From positions 1 to 47,030 of the forward strand of contig MVAQ01000171.1 in NCBI GenBank assembly GCA_014825775.1: a stretch of 47,030 nt of DNA, in the 5' to 3' direction. The translations under genes and the position numbers were made by a program. Source of the stretch: Krasilnikovozyma curviuscula. Taxonomy: Eukaryota > Basidiomycota > Tremellomycetes > Cystofilobasidiales > Mrakiaceae. Under the pieces are notes generated by a model. That model had not been told where the DNA came from. It searched no databases and worked only from the letters and a program-made list of their open reading frames with translations. Below are positions 21,922 to 33,685 of the stretch, piece after piece. Numbering within the stretch: the first letter of the stretch is position 1; every line of letters begins with the position of its first letter.

Positions 21922-23398
21922 ATTGCTTGCCTGCTGAGAAACTCGGGTGGTTGGAGGGATCCAGCAGAGGGGGGGAAAAAGCGATGTCATATCACAGCGG
22001 CGGTCCCTTGAGCTTTTTTGCCACTCGAGCAGTGACTTGGTGGGAAAGGGCAGTTGCACTATGCGCTTGCCATCAGGGCAGCAGCGGCATGCCGCTGCAC
22101 GGCGGATATCAAATGCCTCCCACGCTGGACGTTTCTTCCTCTGCTGCCTCACCGACGCTGAGCCAACGAAGCGCTGATGGACCGCGGGCTCTGCTGTGTT
22201 TTTATTTCCGCCTCGGCTCGAGAGGTGGCGAGAAGGCACACCCTACCAGGGCCTGCTCAGTGCTCTGTTCCTGGAACGCTGTTTGGGGTGTTGGCTGCGT
22301 TGCTGAACAAGAACTCTCTGATACAGACGAGATACCGGACGCTCCCATAGCCTCGTTTTTGCAGCGGGAGATTATGAAAGAGAGGGATCAGCGCGATCTG
22401 CGCTGGCGCTAAAGCCGCTGACGCCGTTCCGAAGAACACATTACAAAAAGGAGAGGGTCTTAGGCGGCTTGACCTCCCTTCCTCTCATCGAAGTGCCTTG
22501 TTGGGTTCTTGACAAGGCGGTCCAGCTGTGCACCCACCTCGGCGAGAAGTCACCCCAACGAGTCATCCACACGCAGAGGCTGCCAGCAGCCAGTCCTCAG
22601 CGAGCCAGCAGTCGCAGGGGCTGTCACTTGCTGGGCTGGACGCTGTTGCCGTTGCTTCGAATACAGCCCAGGGTGAGTTCCACACCTGTCCTTCTTTCAT
22701 CGATGTCATACAACTACTATGTTGACACTAGCATACCAGCAGGCAACGAGGGCGATGCCGGGAAACAGACCGGCTCCTGGCAGGTCGTTCTGGACAACGC
22801 GACCGCTACCCAAGAGCAGCAGCCTCCTCAGCTTCAACATAAACAGATCTGATTCCCTGCTCGAGTCCCTTGCTTCAACTACCAGAGCTGCACCCTGTTC
22901 GTCCCCTTCCTCGTTCTCTCTCAAGCAGCCATTTCCCGCCAAATTGGCTCAATCAAATTGTTCCCGGTCGGTGGCTTCAGGTGGCTCGCTGTCTTTTCGT
23001 TTGGGGGTTCCTTTCAGTGGACACACCGAAACGGAAACAGAATACAACCTCTAATGGTCTACTTTATCCTCATTTGTACCAATAGGAGAGATACATAGAT
23101 ACCAACCAAGATAAACGATCATCACAAAAACAAATTGTTCTCGCAACCACCAACCCACCAACCTCCTTCATCGAAGATACCCGTATATAGAAGATTGTAT
23201 GTAGAACATGTAAGGGATAGATATTTACGACAAACCTGTCATTCGGAATCGGAAGAAACAACACCATATGTTTGATCAAGCAACAGAAGATTTGATAACA
23301 TACAAACAAGGAGACAAAAATCCATCCACCTGCTTCGGACTTTTTTTTTTTTCGGTTTCTACCATTCCCAAACAGCTTTCCTTACCTGAGAGCATATC
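21922..23398. other. Intergenic region, 1.5 kb
   Basis: It holds the promoter of the 618-aa gene and the 3' flank of the MYND-like gene. Two overlapping plus-strand frames with ATG starts exist: 22719-23054, 111 codons, Ser/Pro-rich, and a 49-codon frame from about 22705. The sequence is pyrimidine-rich and has no family resemblance. A run of T lies at 23341-23352. I do not call a gene here. Confidence 0.4.
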
Positions 23399-26300
23399 TC
23401 ACACCTCCCTCTTGCCACCCCCGACCTTGACAACATTCCACTTTAGAACGTACTTCGCCCTACCATTAGGAACAGAGTCCCAGCTGTCAACCTTGACCAC
23501 TTGGCCAGGCGCAAGCGCGCCCGCATCTTCAAAGTCGCGAGACGAGTATGCAACGATTGCGTCGTAGTTCGTTGACCAGATCTTCTGTAGCTCTTTGAGG
23601 TCGCGGGTCAAACGGGTGCCGACCAGAGGAAGACTCTTGACGCCGTTTATCAGCCCGTCGCCTAATTTGTATGAAGCTGCTCCAACAAAAAGAGAGCTCA
23701 TCAGACGTAAAACGTAAGAAATGTTGAGAGAACGTGTGCCTACGATCAGAGTGATCCCTCGACATCGGGATCTTAGTGCCCTCGTCCCAGTGTTCGTGGA
23801 TGTGAGCGAGTGTCTCGTCTGGGAATCTCGTCTTGGTATCAGCCATGTTGAACAGCATGACACTGATTTTACACGCTACTGATCCAATAGAAGCTGTGTG
23901 GGTGTAGGCTCGTGATATAGATTCGCTGGCCTTGAGGTCTTGGACGTGCTGCAGGTTGTATGAGATGAGTGTGAGGCCACGAGAAATTCGCGTTGAGATC
24001 CAGATACTATATAATGGGAACGAAACAAGAGAGTTTAAATTAAAGAGGTGAGAAGAGGAAATGTAGAAAGGAAGCCGAAGCACTGACGTATCGCATTGAG
24101 GCCGAGGGGCTGCCAGCCTTTTACAGGTGACCTCCGTTACGGTAATATTGAAAGACTGCAGGAGGGGGGTATCAGTCATATTGTATCGATTAAGGGTAGA
24201 AGGAACAAAACTAACGCCAGTTTGTGAAGGGCCAGAGCCTTTGGAAGGTATGTTGCTTCTCAACCTCGGTTGATCTGGAGCCTGGTGTTTCATCTTGAGA
24301 GGTATCAGAGGATACTCGTCTCTTCTAGCTTCTGAGCTAGATACCGTGTCAGGAAACAAAACCGAGATTGGTGCCGCTTGAGATGATGGTGAGGTTGGAG
24401 TCGACCACTGAGTTTTAAAACACTGAGCTCGATGGAAAGGATAATTGGCTGTTTGATGGGCTGTAAAAAAAAAGAAAAAAAAAAAAAAGTTCAGCCTCAA
24501 TCCAGAGAAAGATGCAAATAATAAATGGATTTTTACCTTGACAACAATACTTCACAGCCTCACAATGGTCACACGCGATCAAATCGCCTGCCTCATGCTT
24601 CACCACGGCTTCGTTCCCTGTTCGCCTATACGAACAGGTATCCCATGCAAGAGATCCCCCATTCAACCTCAAAGTACCTCTCATCCTCTCTGGTGTTATC
24701 TTCATGTTGAGCACCTGCGTGAAGAACCCCAAATCCGTCATTGACTGTTCTAAACGATTTATGATCAGAGGAGGTAAGCCCTTGGACTCGGTGAGATGGG
24801 AGTTGAAGACGAAGGCCATAAATCCAACAACTTGTTTGATTTTCAAGAGAGTGGGATCTGGGGGTATGTTGGCTAGGATCGTGGAGGTTGGGAAGATGGA
24901 CGCGTAGACGAAGAAGTGTTGTGCGATATCGAGGAGAAACATTATGTGATCGACGTGAGCTGTTGCTGCTGGGTTGAGAGCTGACCTACCAGCGGACTGT
25001 AAAGAATACTCTTGAGTTGAGATCAAAAAGTGGTTGTAGAAAGGCAGACTCACATTAATGGGCTCCATGTCAAACACTGCAATCTTTTCCAGCGTACACC
25101 TCAGCAGATCTGCCGCATCGGACTCAGTCCTAACGTACTTGATGACATAAAGGTTGGCTCTCAGAACAGACATCAGAAGAATGTATGGTGAACCAACTTC
25201 TGTTGATAGTCGGTAAGCAGCGAAGAATTCGGGGAAGGTCGGGAGAGACGCAAAGACTGCGAGGAGTGGAAGGAAGTTGAGGTACTTTTTGCTAATAGCA
25301 GTTACCTAATGTGCAAAGCAAAGACAAAGTAAATTGATTAGCTGGAAAGTATTGGAAGGAAAAAGAGGACGGGAAAATTAGGCGTACTAGCTGTGTAGCA
25401 TGGTTGTACTTTGCCGAGCTCTCAGCATCTTCATGGGCAATGATTGAGACATATCCATGTCGACTATCCATGCCGAGATCCATGGCTAGACCAAGTGCAG
25501 CTTGGTAAAGACTTTCTATCTGCTGCTGTGTGAGAGTGGGAGGCGGTTCGGGGACGAAACTTGACGGAGGCTGGCGGGAAGATGATGGCGAAAAGGGAGA
25601 TGGTGTATGATCCTAAGAGTAACAAAACCATAGTAAGATGTTTTGAAATTTCTTCAGAGATAGGAGAAGTGATATGACCGCGCACCTGAGATTTGGGATC
25701 ATTACGAGGAATCAGGCTCAATTGAGAACTTGACCGCGATCGGGAGGGTGAAGGTGAACGAGAAGAGGATTTGGAGGGAACCAGAGAATAGGTAGAGGAC
25801 GATGAAGATACAAAATGATCAGAGTATGATTTCCTCTAATAGTCAAAAAGTGAGATGTGCCAATTCAATTGAAACACCATCAGTCAGAGGAGAGCCCAGG
25901 GCAATCAAAAAACTACTCACATTTGCGTTATCAAGGAGTGCTATGGGTCCACTCCAATCCTGATAAACATCACTTCTAGAAGTTTCCTGGAAAGTGAACT
26001 TTAATCGGCTATAAACCAACATGCGAGAAATGATCAGCAGGGCGATAAGCACTCCCTCAGCTGTAAAATGAAGGAGACGAACAATGATCGCTCTCTCTCT
26101 TTCGACTTTGACGGTGATGTAGGTCTTTCATTTTGTACTTTGAAAGTTATAGAGAGCTTGAACACAGGTCGTGAGAGGTCTAGGGGTGTCCGAGCTAGAC
26201 GAAGACGAAAGGTGTCGATGTCATAGTTTGAGTTTGGACAAGGCTCCCAGCCTGACAAGTCTTGTTGATCCGCTTGAGAAATTGATGTGTTATCAGATGT

Positions 26301-26969
26301 TGAAGTTTGAAGAAGTTGAGTCCAAATTTTGATCCTCCCAGAATCTGCAATGGGAAAAGAAGCAGGTCAGATGGTGAGCAGCAGGTACACGAAACACTGT
26401 CAATCGACGCCCGGCCTTACCTAAAAGATCTTGATTCGGAAGAGAAACATAGAGGTAATACGTCATATTCTCCATATTGTTCAGCATGACTTGGGAATGG
26501 TGTCGAGAAGTCCAAAGCCTCATGACGTCGTCCTGTTCTGAATTCAATGGTGCGTCGAGGCATAAGATGGTCGCAGAGCCATGCTCGGGCGCTACGAAAT
26601 TTTCGAAACAGTGTGAGTACATGTATTGTAAGAAATCCATACCAGAGCAGTCGTAGTGAAAGTCTCACAGGGAAGCAGGGAAGAGTTAAGCTCTGTGTGT
26701 TTGAAAGCGCCACAGTATATCCCATAGTGACTGGAACAAATCCAATACGATTGAAAGTAGTCAGTACCGAAATATAGTTACAAAATCTCGCCAGAAATAG
26801 AAGTCTAACGTGTTGTGACTTCCTGTGAATGCGGGAAAAGGGGACAAGTCAGATCGGATTCCCTAAACGCTTTTCTGAAAGCCTCTGTGAGCTACAGTTA
26901 TGTAAAGTAGAGCAACTTACCAATGACCTCTTCATCCACTGAAGAGCCATTGAAGCCTTTGACTTCCAT
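23399..26969 (-). CDS. 885-aa protein with MYND-like zinc motif
   Basis: Minus-strand exons are 26969-26921, 26822-26768, 26730-26669, 26591-26421, 26344-26139, 26094-25921, 25835-25686, 25612-25388, 25305-25054, 24996-24537, 24460-24216, 24155-24088, 24006-23744 and 23676-23399; phases close to 885 aa. Family not recognised. Residues 1-180 look soluble (YYLYVSLPNQDL). A hydrophobic stretch around 195-205 (GVLIALLIISRML) could be a membrane helix. Then come a Ser/Arg/Pro-rich linker and a helical domain (300-560). A zinc-binding-like cluster at 590-615 follows: CDHC, KYCC, H603, H611 and C615 in FHRAQC. It resembles the second half of a MYND finger, but only one upstream Cys (569) is present. 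The tail (SWDSVPNGRAKYVLKWNVV) is beta-rich. Introns 2 (37 nt) and 5 (44 nt) are very short and fixed by phase. The ATG follows a likely 5'-UTR acceptor (GTCGCAG/GCAATGG). Confidence 0.62.
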
Positions 26970-28082
26970 TGCCTGCGACTCGACCGGATTGTTGACGTGA
27001 GGGGATTGCGAGGATCTGAATTCGCAGGAAATTGTGAGCAAACAACTTCTGGCAAGATTGGAAGCTGAACTATCCCGGTTCCAAACCTCTTCCAATTGTT
27101 CCGGTGAACAAATCCTCTTTCCCCAACTGACGATTCGAAAGCTGGGCTAGTTACTTACCCAAACACCCTGTGGCCACTGGAACAAGGATGAAATAGCGAT
27201 TTTGTTCCACTGATACAGAAGGGACACAATAGAATACAAGATTTGAGTCTGAAGAACCAGATGGTGGTCAGAGGGGACCCTTTCCAGGAAATCCACAAGT
27301 CAAATGTCCCAATTTCGATTCCGTCACTTTTGTGAGAGATTTGTGCAGATTTGATCTTCTCTTTTTTTTGGTTGTTTAAACTAAGAAGCTCCTTTAAATA
27401 AAGTAAAGTAAAAGGGTTCATAGCGCTCCGCTGCACTGCTCTAATTCCCATCATTGAATGATCATCCAGAGCTCGCCCGCATGGCGCCCCCATGGCGCCA
27501 CCCAATCAACTTTGAAACCTTCGACTTGACTGTGGAATGTGGCCAACGAAACTCATTCCACCTCATTTGCAGCCGATGACATCGTAGAGTACGAACGCCT
27601 CTCATATCCAATAAGTTGACAAGTTCAAGCTAAGGTGGAGCTGACGCAAGTTGTAGGGATCTTGCTCCGTAACCCTCTCTGGCGGCCCTTCACAGCTCCA
27701 CACCCTTCCCTCTTTTTTCGAAGCCATCGAGTCCAGCAGCGACGAGCTTCTCTTGAAGACGAGTAGGGGATCTCCGTGCTCTTGCCAAACCTTTCTCTTC
27801 TGGACTTGCGGAACTTCAACTGCTCTGCCATTCTCAGATTCCTGACTATGGTGCTTCGCCCATCATATATTCCAGCTTTCGGTGACTGAATACTCTGAAG
27901 TGATTATTATATGAAGGGAAGTTCATTTAGAGGACCTGTTTGTGCTGTCCGGATTGAGATGTTAACGTCGAGGAGAAAATCAATCATTTAGAAGACGCGC
28001 CGGGGAAGAAGCTGTGGCGTCACAAAAGAAAAGCTGGGTGAAAAAAGCAGAAAAAATATCCAACTGCATCTCCCTCAAGACC
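26970..28082. other. Divergent intergenic region
   Basis: This 1.1-kb region lies between two divergent genes and probably holds both promoters. On the minus strand a donor-like GGGTAAGTAAC near 27155-27160 and the acceptor just before the MYND-like ATG suggest a 5'-UTR intron. Two minus-strand frames with ATG starts (112 codons ending at 27155; 68 codons at 27625-27831) are not convincing genes. Confidence 0.4.
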
Positions 28083-29889
28083 ATGAAGATATCTGTGATT
28101 GGAAATGCTTACTCAAATCCCGTAGCATGTCGTGCGTGCCAGCTGCTGCTCTCCAAAAAACTAGCTTCTTCACCAGCGGCAATCCGCTCCTTCACCTCGA
28201 CAGGACGAAACCATGGTCCTACGAAATCATTCGGAAAGCTCAGTACCTCTCTTAGCATGGGAGTAGTTGGCCTTCCCAATGTGGGTAAATCCTCCCTCTT
28301 CAATGCTCTCACAAAAAGCGGTTAGTCTCCCTCATGTTTTATGTTTTGTCCTCTTCCGAAATTCCCCCTGATCTGGAAAGCCTGTTTATCCAACAGAAAA
28401 AGCATTCGTCGCCAACTACCCATTTGCAACGATAGATCCAGCTGTCTCAAAAGCGGAAGTACCAGACCCACGGCTAACGGCTCTGCAGCAAATCTACGGC
28501 TCACGGAATCGCCTGCCCGTTTTCTTGAACATTACAGACATTGCTGGCTTGGTGAAAGGTGCTAGCTCGGGTGCTGGAATGGGTAATGGGTTCCTAAGTC
28601 ATGTTCAGGCTTGTGATGGGATCTTTGGCGTTGTGAGTGAGTATTGTTCCCCCGCACAATCTGCTTCGACGTGTGCATCAAAAAACTAATGGAGCGCATC
28701 GTATAACAGGGGCATTTGAAGATGAATCAGTAGAGCATGTTGAAGAAACAGTTGATCCTGTGAGGGACATTGACATTATCACTTCTGAGCTAATGCAGAA
28801 GGATATCGAAGGTGAGCAACAACAAGGACAACTTTCTCATATTTCTAATCACCAACTTCCTTCTGATCTCAATTTACCTTTTATTTTTCCGTTGCTCTGA
28901 TAGTTCTTGGGAAGTTCCTCGAGAAGCTCAACAAAAAGAGCAGTAAAGCGACCGCTGCCGAATCAGCAGCCCTTGAAAAGGCAATTACGTTCCTCAAAGC
29001 CGGCAAAGAAGTCCGTTTCGGAGACTGGGAAGATTCAGAAGTATGCCTTTGTTTTGTCTTGTGCGTCAAAAAGTGCAATAAATTAACAAAATCTTCCAAC
29101 GTAGATCGATATCCTCAACAGCTACCCCATCCTCACATCCAAGCCCGTCGTGTATATCCTCAACGTCTCTGAGACCTCTCTTGTAACAAATTCTACTCCA
29201 TACCTTGAAGCCGTACGCGCTCATGTCGGGGATCAGCCCGTACATCTTATGTCCGCAAACTATGAGGACCGATTCCTGCTGTACGACACGGCGGACGACC
29301 CAGACCTGCTACAGGAGCTAAAGGAGCTCGCTGAGGAACTGGGCGTGGAGGAAGAGGAGGTCAGGAGCAGGGTCGGAGAAGTTGTAATTGCAGGTTTTGA
29401 GGCAGTCGGTCTGAGGAAGTATTATACATGTGGTCCAGAAGAAGGTGAGTCTTTGCTAAGATCTTGCTGGGAGAATCCTAAGACTAATACTTGTTATGAT
29501 GTTGCAGCCCGTGCTTGGTCTATCAAGAAAGGATACAAGGCGCCCAAGGCGGCAGGCGTGATACACTCGGATTTCGAGGCGAAGTGAGTATCTTTCCTCT
29601 TGACTTCTGATCACGTCAGCCCATTTTCTGATCTATTGATCCTGATGTATCTCCTTTCCAGATTTATATCAAGTGAGATCATGGCTGCGTGAGTACTTCT
29701 CTTCTTTTTTCCTCGCCGGCTGTCTGATGCTGAACGACTGATTCTTTGTGTCCCTTTCGTCCTGTCAACAGTGATGATATCATCTCACTTGGATCCCCGG
29801 AGGCTGTGAAAGCAGCAGGAAAGCTCAAGGTCCAAGGGAAGGACTACGAGGTGCAGGATGGTGACGTTGTGCTGTGGAAGCATACCTGA
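28083..29889 (+). CDS. OLA1/YchF-type P-loop ATPase, probably mitochondrial
   Basis: Exons are 28083-28320, 28397-28636, 28710-28811, 28904-29040, 29105-29444, 29508-29583, 29662-29688 and 29772-29889; phases close to 425 aa. The G1 motif GLPNVGKS is at residues 63-70. The G3 motif lies in DIAGLVKGASSGAGMGN. The G4 position reads NVSE (259-262) instead of NKxD, as in OLA1-type proteins that prefer ATP. The C-terminal TGS-like domain is present (GPEEARAWSIKKGYKAPKAA, AGVIHSDFE, QGKDYEVQDGDVV). The first ~45 residues form a basic, Ser/Thr-rich extension with AAIRSFTSTGRN that cytosolic OLA1 lacks. It looks like a mitochondrial presequence, suggesting an organellar paralogue comparable to yeast Ylf2. 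YchF proteins bind ribosomes; the exact role here is not known. It is divergent from the MYND-like gene. Confidence 0.92.
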
Positions 29890-30207
29890 ATGAAATTTGT
29901 TCATCATCTACATGAGAAGACAGCGGATTTTTGCGAGAGTGTCGGGTCCCCTGAATAGTTGTGAAGCACATTATTCACTCTTCCCATCTGAGTCCATTCC
30001 TTCTCCGCCTTTGTCCTCGCCTTTTACTCGCGTCTCGCAGCTAGATACACTACAGCAGATTCCATCTCTCGAAGAAATCCATCAGCTTCTTCCCATCATC
30101 AGAACTAGATCATTATATTTGACTGACTTGCAGGCAGAAGTTAAAGCTCCATCGAGTCAGCACATATTCGATGGCACACTCAACAAAAAAAATCACTCAC
30201 AGACTTC
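29890..30207. other. Short convergent intergenic region
   Basis: This is 318 bp between the stops of the plus-strand ATPase and the minus-strand DUF218 gene. A chance plus-strand frame runs through it and antisense into the DUF218 gene. I see nothing else. Confidence 0.5.
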
Positions 30208-31044
30208 TCACCAACCTCTATTAATCTTCACACTTTCATCACACATCCTCTGCAATACTGCCGCAGCATGTCTGTCAATGTACTGAGCGACAGGTGGTAT
30301 TCTCCCGCTGACATGCTGTCGTTTCCATGGCAGGTGTAAGTAGACACTCTCGAGTGGAAGCGGCACTCGGCTGGCGGGCGCCAGCATCAGATGCGTAGTT
30401 GGGGATACAAGGTCAAGGAGCTGGTAGAAGATCCTCAGGGACCTCACCGCGTGGTAAGGCTCGGAGACGAGCGTGATGCGCTTGACGGGATGATGATGGT
30501 GCTGGACTAACGCCCAGGAGAAAGCAGCATTCTCAATTGTGATCGATGCCTGAGTCTCCACAACTATCCTTCCCTCCGGAACACCAGCAGCCACAAGGCC
30601 GTCTCGCATAGCGACAGCCTCAGCGAAGGCGTTTTGAACTGCACCGCCGGTGACGACAACGGTTGCGTCTGGGAAGAGGAATGCTTCTTGCGCACCTCGG
30701 GCGATGCGGGCTGAAAGCGCTGGTGAGGGTTGCCCAGTAGGGAGCACGGGAACTCCGAGGACAATGATGAGATGCGTGCCTGCTCTCGCTGTAGCCACTG
30801 TAGTGGTGGGAGGTTGCGGCGGCGCGAGGAGATCGAGAATGCGTGGGGTTTGAAGGACAGGTTCGGCAACTAGACTTTCGTAGATGAGGTTGTATAGCTG
30901 GATTCGCTGAAAGAGGCCAGAAGGAGGAAGCGCTGAAAGTGTTGGCACATGGACACTGACATCTAAAACTGCCCAGAAAAAAAGTCCACCTCAAGCCTTT
31001 GGCATATTATCGCGCAGCTCGTGATTAGACTCACGAGTGCTCAT
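30208..31044 (-). CDS. DUF218 (YdcF/SanA-like) protein
   Basis: Exons are 31044-31035 (only 10 nt, coding MST plus one base) and 30962-30208, giving 254 aa. Landmarks of the DUF218 fold are clear: THLIIVLGVPVLPTGQPS followed by SARIARGAQEAF, then TVVVTGGAVQNAFAEAVAM, GVPEGRIVVETQASITIEN, and ITLVSEPYHAVRSLRIF. In bacteria related proteins (YdcF, SanA, ElyC) act in envelope or S-adenosylmethionine-linked functions; the fungal role is not established. There is no signal peptide. The ORF lacks an in-frame ATG in the large exon until far inside the domain, which is why the tiny upstream exon (ATGAGCACTC/GTGAGT) is proposed. Confidence 0.82.
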
Positions 31045-31808
31045 TACTTTTTTCTTCTTGTCTCTTGATGTGCTGTTGCTGTTTCCCATCCAAGAGGAAA
31101 CTAAACAAAACATAGGGCGGGCGATCCAAGTTTCAACTTCTGCCTCTGCAGCATATCACTCTCATTTTGAGCTCAAACTACTTACTTTCACGTACTGTCG
31201 ATGTCAGAAGGGCCTCAACTCGGCTTTGACAACAGTTAAGAGACGTCTGGCCCAACCACGCTCCAGACAAGATGTAGGTCTCAGACGACTGCTACACCTG
31301 TTGAGACAAAGCCCACACGTCATATTCAGTAGGATATACAAACTGGATAACAGTATGTGTGACAGAGAAGGAAAGAAACAGGAGGAGCGAGAACTCACAC
31401 AATAACTTAACGTGACGCCTAAAGGTCAAACCGTTGCAGTCGACCCGTCTCCTTGGATGGAGCTTCTCAAGAACCCACTAGAATCTATTGGGATCTTTCT
31501 AAGGTTTGATTTTGGAGGTTTGAGTCACTTTCGAGCGGGATATCGCCTGTCGGTGGCTGTAGCAGATCGACTTTCGAAAGTTGAAGCAGTCGAAGGAGAG
31601 GTCGGTAGGTAACTTGAAACTTCAAATGCAACAAACGAAACGGTGAAAACGAGATAAATAAAGTAATAGTACAACTTAGAAGAGTAAAAGTAGTGAGCTA
31701 GAGTGTGAGGTTTACAACGAAAGAGCGCTGCGACGACGTTATAGCACAGGTAGAAATACGACGAACATATTACTAACACCAACACAACTACTGACAACGA
31801 GAACAGTC
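31045..31808. other. Intergenic region
   Basis: This 764-bp stretch lies between two minus-strand genes. A 122-codon plus-strand frame (31037-31405) overlaps the first exon of the DUF218 gene antisense and has no recognisable features. I see no gene. Confidence 0.45.
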
Positions 31809-32997
31809 TTATTCAACTCCCAATGTACAACGGTGAGCCTTCGCGACCCTTTGCGCCTGTCCGCACAACAAATATCTTCAGCACAAGGTTCAGCGGGCCA
31901 AAAGGCAACAGAACGCAAAAACGACTCACCTTCTCATCTTCCCACACAGCGACCTCCTTCAACCTCGGATTGGCATTCATCATGTCTTCAAACACACTCC
32001 CAACCTCATCTTCATCGGCAGGCACGAGGTTCATTTGCTCCCACTCGCCCGTTGGTTTGAGCGTGTACAACTTCAGACGCCCAACCCTCAACTCTTCTAG
32101 TCCAGGATAGAGGGAGAGAAGAGCAGAGAGAATTGACGTGAACTGCAAGCTTGAAGCTGCCCAGCTCAACCACGCAAGCCTGATGGTCCTGACGCGCCGG
32201 CAGAGATCCTCCAGCGGAGGGCAGAGATTGAAGATTGATTGGCGGGCTTCCCAGTCCGAGGAATAGCACGCTCGGACAGGTCCCCATGCATGGTCGAAGG
32301 AAAGACTGGTTGCATTTTGGAGCAGCGGATCGGAGGGGTCTGTAATGAAAGCTGCGTCGGAGGGCGAAGAGGGGAAGGTGATGTGGAAGTGCGTCAAGTT
32401 GTTGTACAGAGCTGAGGGGATGGTTTTGAGGTAGTGATATAGTGTTTCATTGAGAAAGATGATTGATAGTGAGGTCAGGTTTGGAAAGGGTGTTGATGAG
32501 GTTGAAGGACGTGGGTCGGGAAATACCCCGGTGGTGAGGACATCATAGAAGAGGATCGACTCGCAGAACGACTCCGTCAACTCAAGATGTTTAATCTTAT
32601 CACAAAAAAAAAAACGGGTTATCAGCGGAAGTAGGCAGGAGTCTGGTAATGTCGTAACGGCAGTACTCACCCATTTCAACCGGTTTATCACTTCCTGAAC
32701 CCACCGCTCGCTATCTTTACCAAATCTTTCTCTCGGAACAAACCTCAGCACTTCTCTCTCCCCAGACATCTTCTCTAGCGAGTTACACAACACGAGGCCC
32801 ATCATCTGCTCGACAGACGTGAGCTTGACAGCCTCAAGAAGGAACCTTTGACCAACGTTGTGAAAGGCGTGGGAGACGAGCAGATATTGGACACTAGACA
32901 GAGCAGAAGGGACAATAGCACATGATAGAATGTCTTGGATTACTTCCAGTGGGCAAGGAGGAGTTGTGGCAGGCGCGGCGCGAGGTGATGATTGCAT
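31809..32997 (-). CDS. F-box protein 1
   Basis: Exons are 32997-32671, 32595-31930 and 31856-31809, giving 346 aa. The N-terminus has an F-box-like segment: PCPLEVIQDILSCAIVP (residues 14-30), then QYLLVSHAFHNVGQRFLLEA, the LxLVS..F....... pattern of F-box helices that bind Skp1. The remainder has leucine-rich, irregularly repeated segments (PNLTSLSIIFLNETLYHYLK, VRTIRLAWLSW, LEELRVGRLKLY) as in fungal F-box/LRR-type proteins that recruit substrates to SCF ubiquitin ligases. The C-terminal 15 residues come from a small last exon; reading through instead gives a different tail, so the end is uncertain. A similar F-box-like gene lies immediately upstream at 33686-34672. Confidence 0.78.
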
Positions 32998-33685
32998 GTT
33001 CCACCCCCTTTTCTTCCCTTCCTCGCACAGACGACAAGAAGGCCCACAAGAATGAGAAGACTGCAGTATCCAAGAAGCAAGCCCGCTGTGGTTGAGGTAC
33101 AGATAAGTTTTTTGGACGAAAAAAAAAAGAAGGGGGTGCTTTGTTTGTTTCGGATAAGGAGAACGACGGGTAACGTTATTACGGTGAGTGCGTGATATAA
33201 AGTTTCCACTAGTTCAATTGGCGATTAAGGTTTCGATAAACCGAGGAGATAGACTAAATTATACTGGCGTAATTGGGGTAAAGCAACACAGTTGAGAACC
33301 TGAGCTCAAAGATGTGTTTGTGTTGTTTTGGGCAAGGCAGCAGAATGGAGACCTGATCCGACACATACCCAGCAGCAACTAAAAACCAATTTCTAGAAAA
33401 AGATTGTCATCCAGCTGGAAGCTCAATCAGAGGGGCCACAGCGAACTACCAGGAAGGTGGAAAAGGGTTGTGATGGATCTACTGCGCTGCGAAAAGAGAG
33501 ATATCACCGATTTCTGCTCGTTCGGCGACAACTGCATTATCAAGCTGGATATAATGGGATCTTTTTTTGTAAGTTTAGGGGCTGAAGCAATCAGTGGTGA
33601 ACCCCAGTTTACGATTTGTCGTCTGTTGCTCCCTTTCGACTTTTCATCTCATCTGAATAATTTTCTACTCCATGGAATAAAGTTT
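32998..33685. other. Intergenic region between F-box genes
   Basis: This 688-bp stretch holds the promoter of F-box gene 1 and the 3' flank of F-box gene 2. No supported feature was found apart from an A-rich tract near 33120-33130. Confidence 0.45.

Noticed and set aside
22469..23054. Overlapping plus-strand frames of 127 and 111 codons
   Set aside because: The first starts at TTG, the second is a low-complexity Ser/Pro frame in pyrimidine-rich sequence; they overlap in different frames and neither resembles a known protein.
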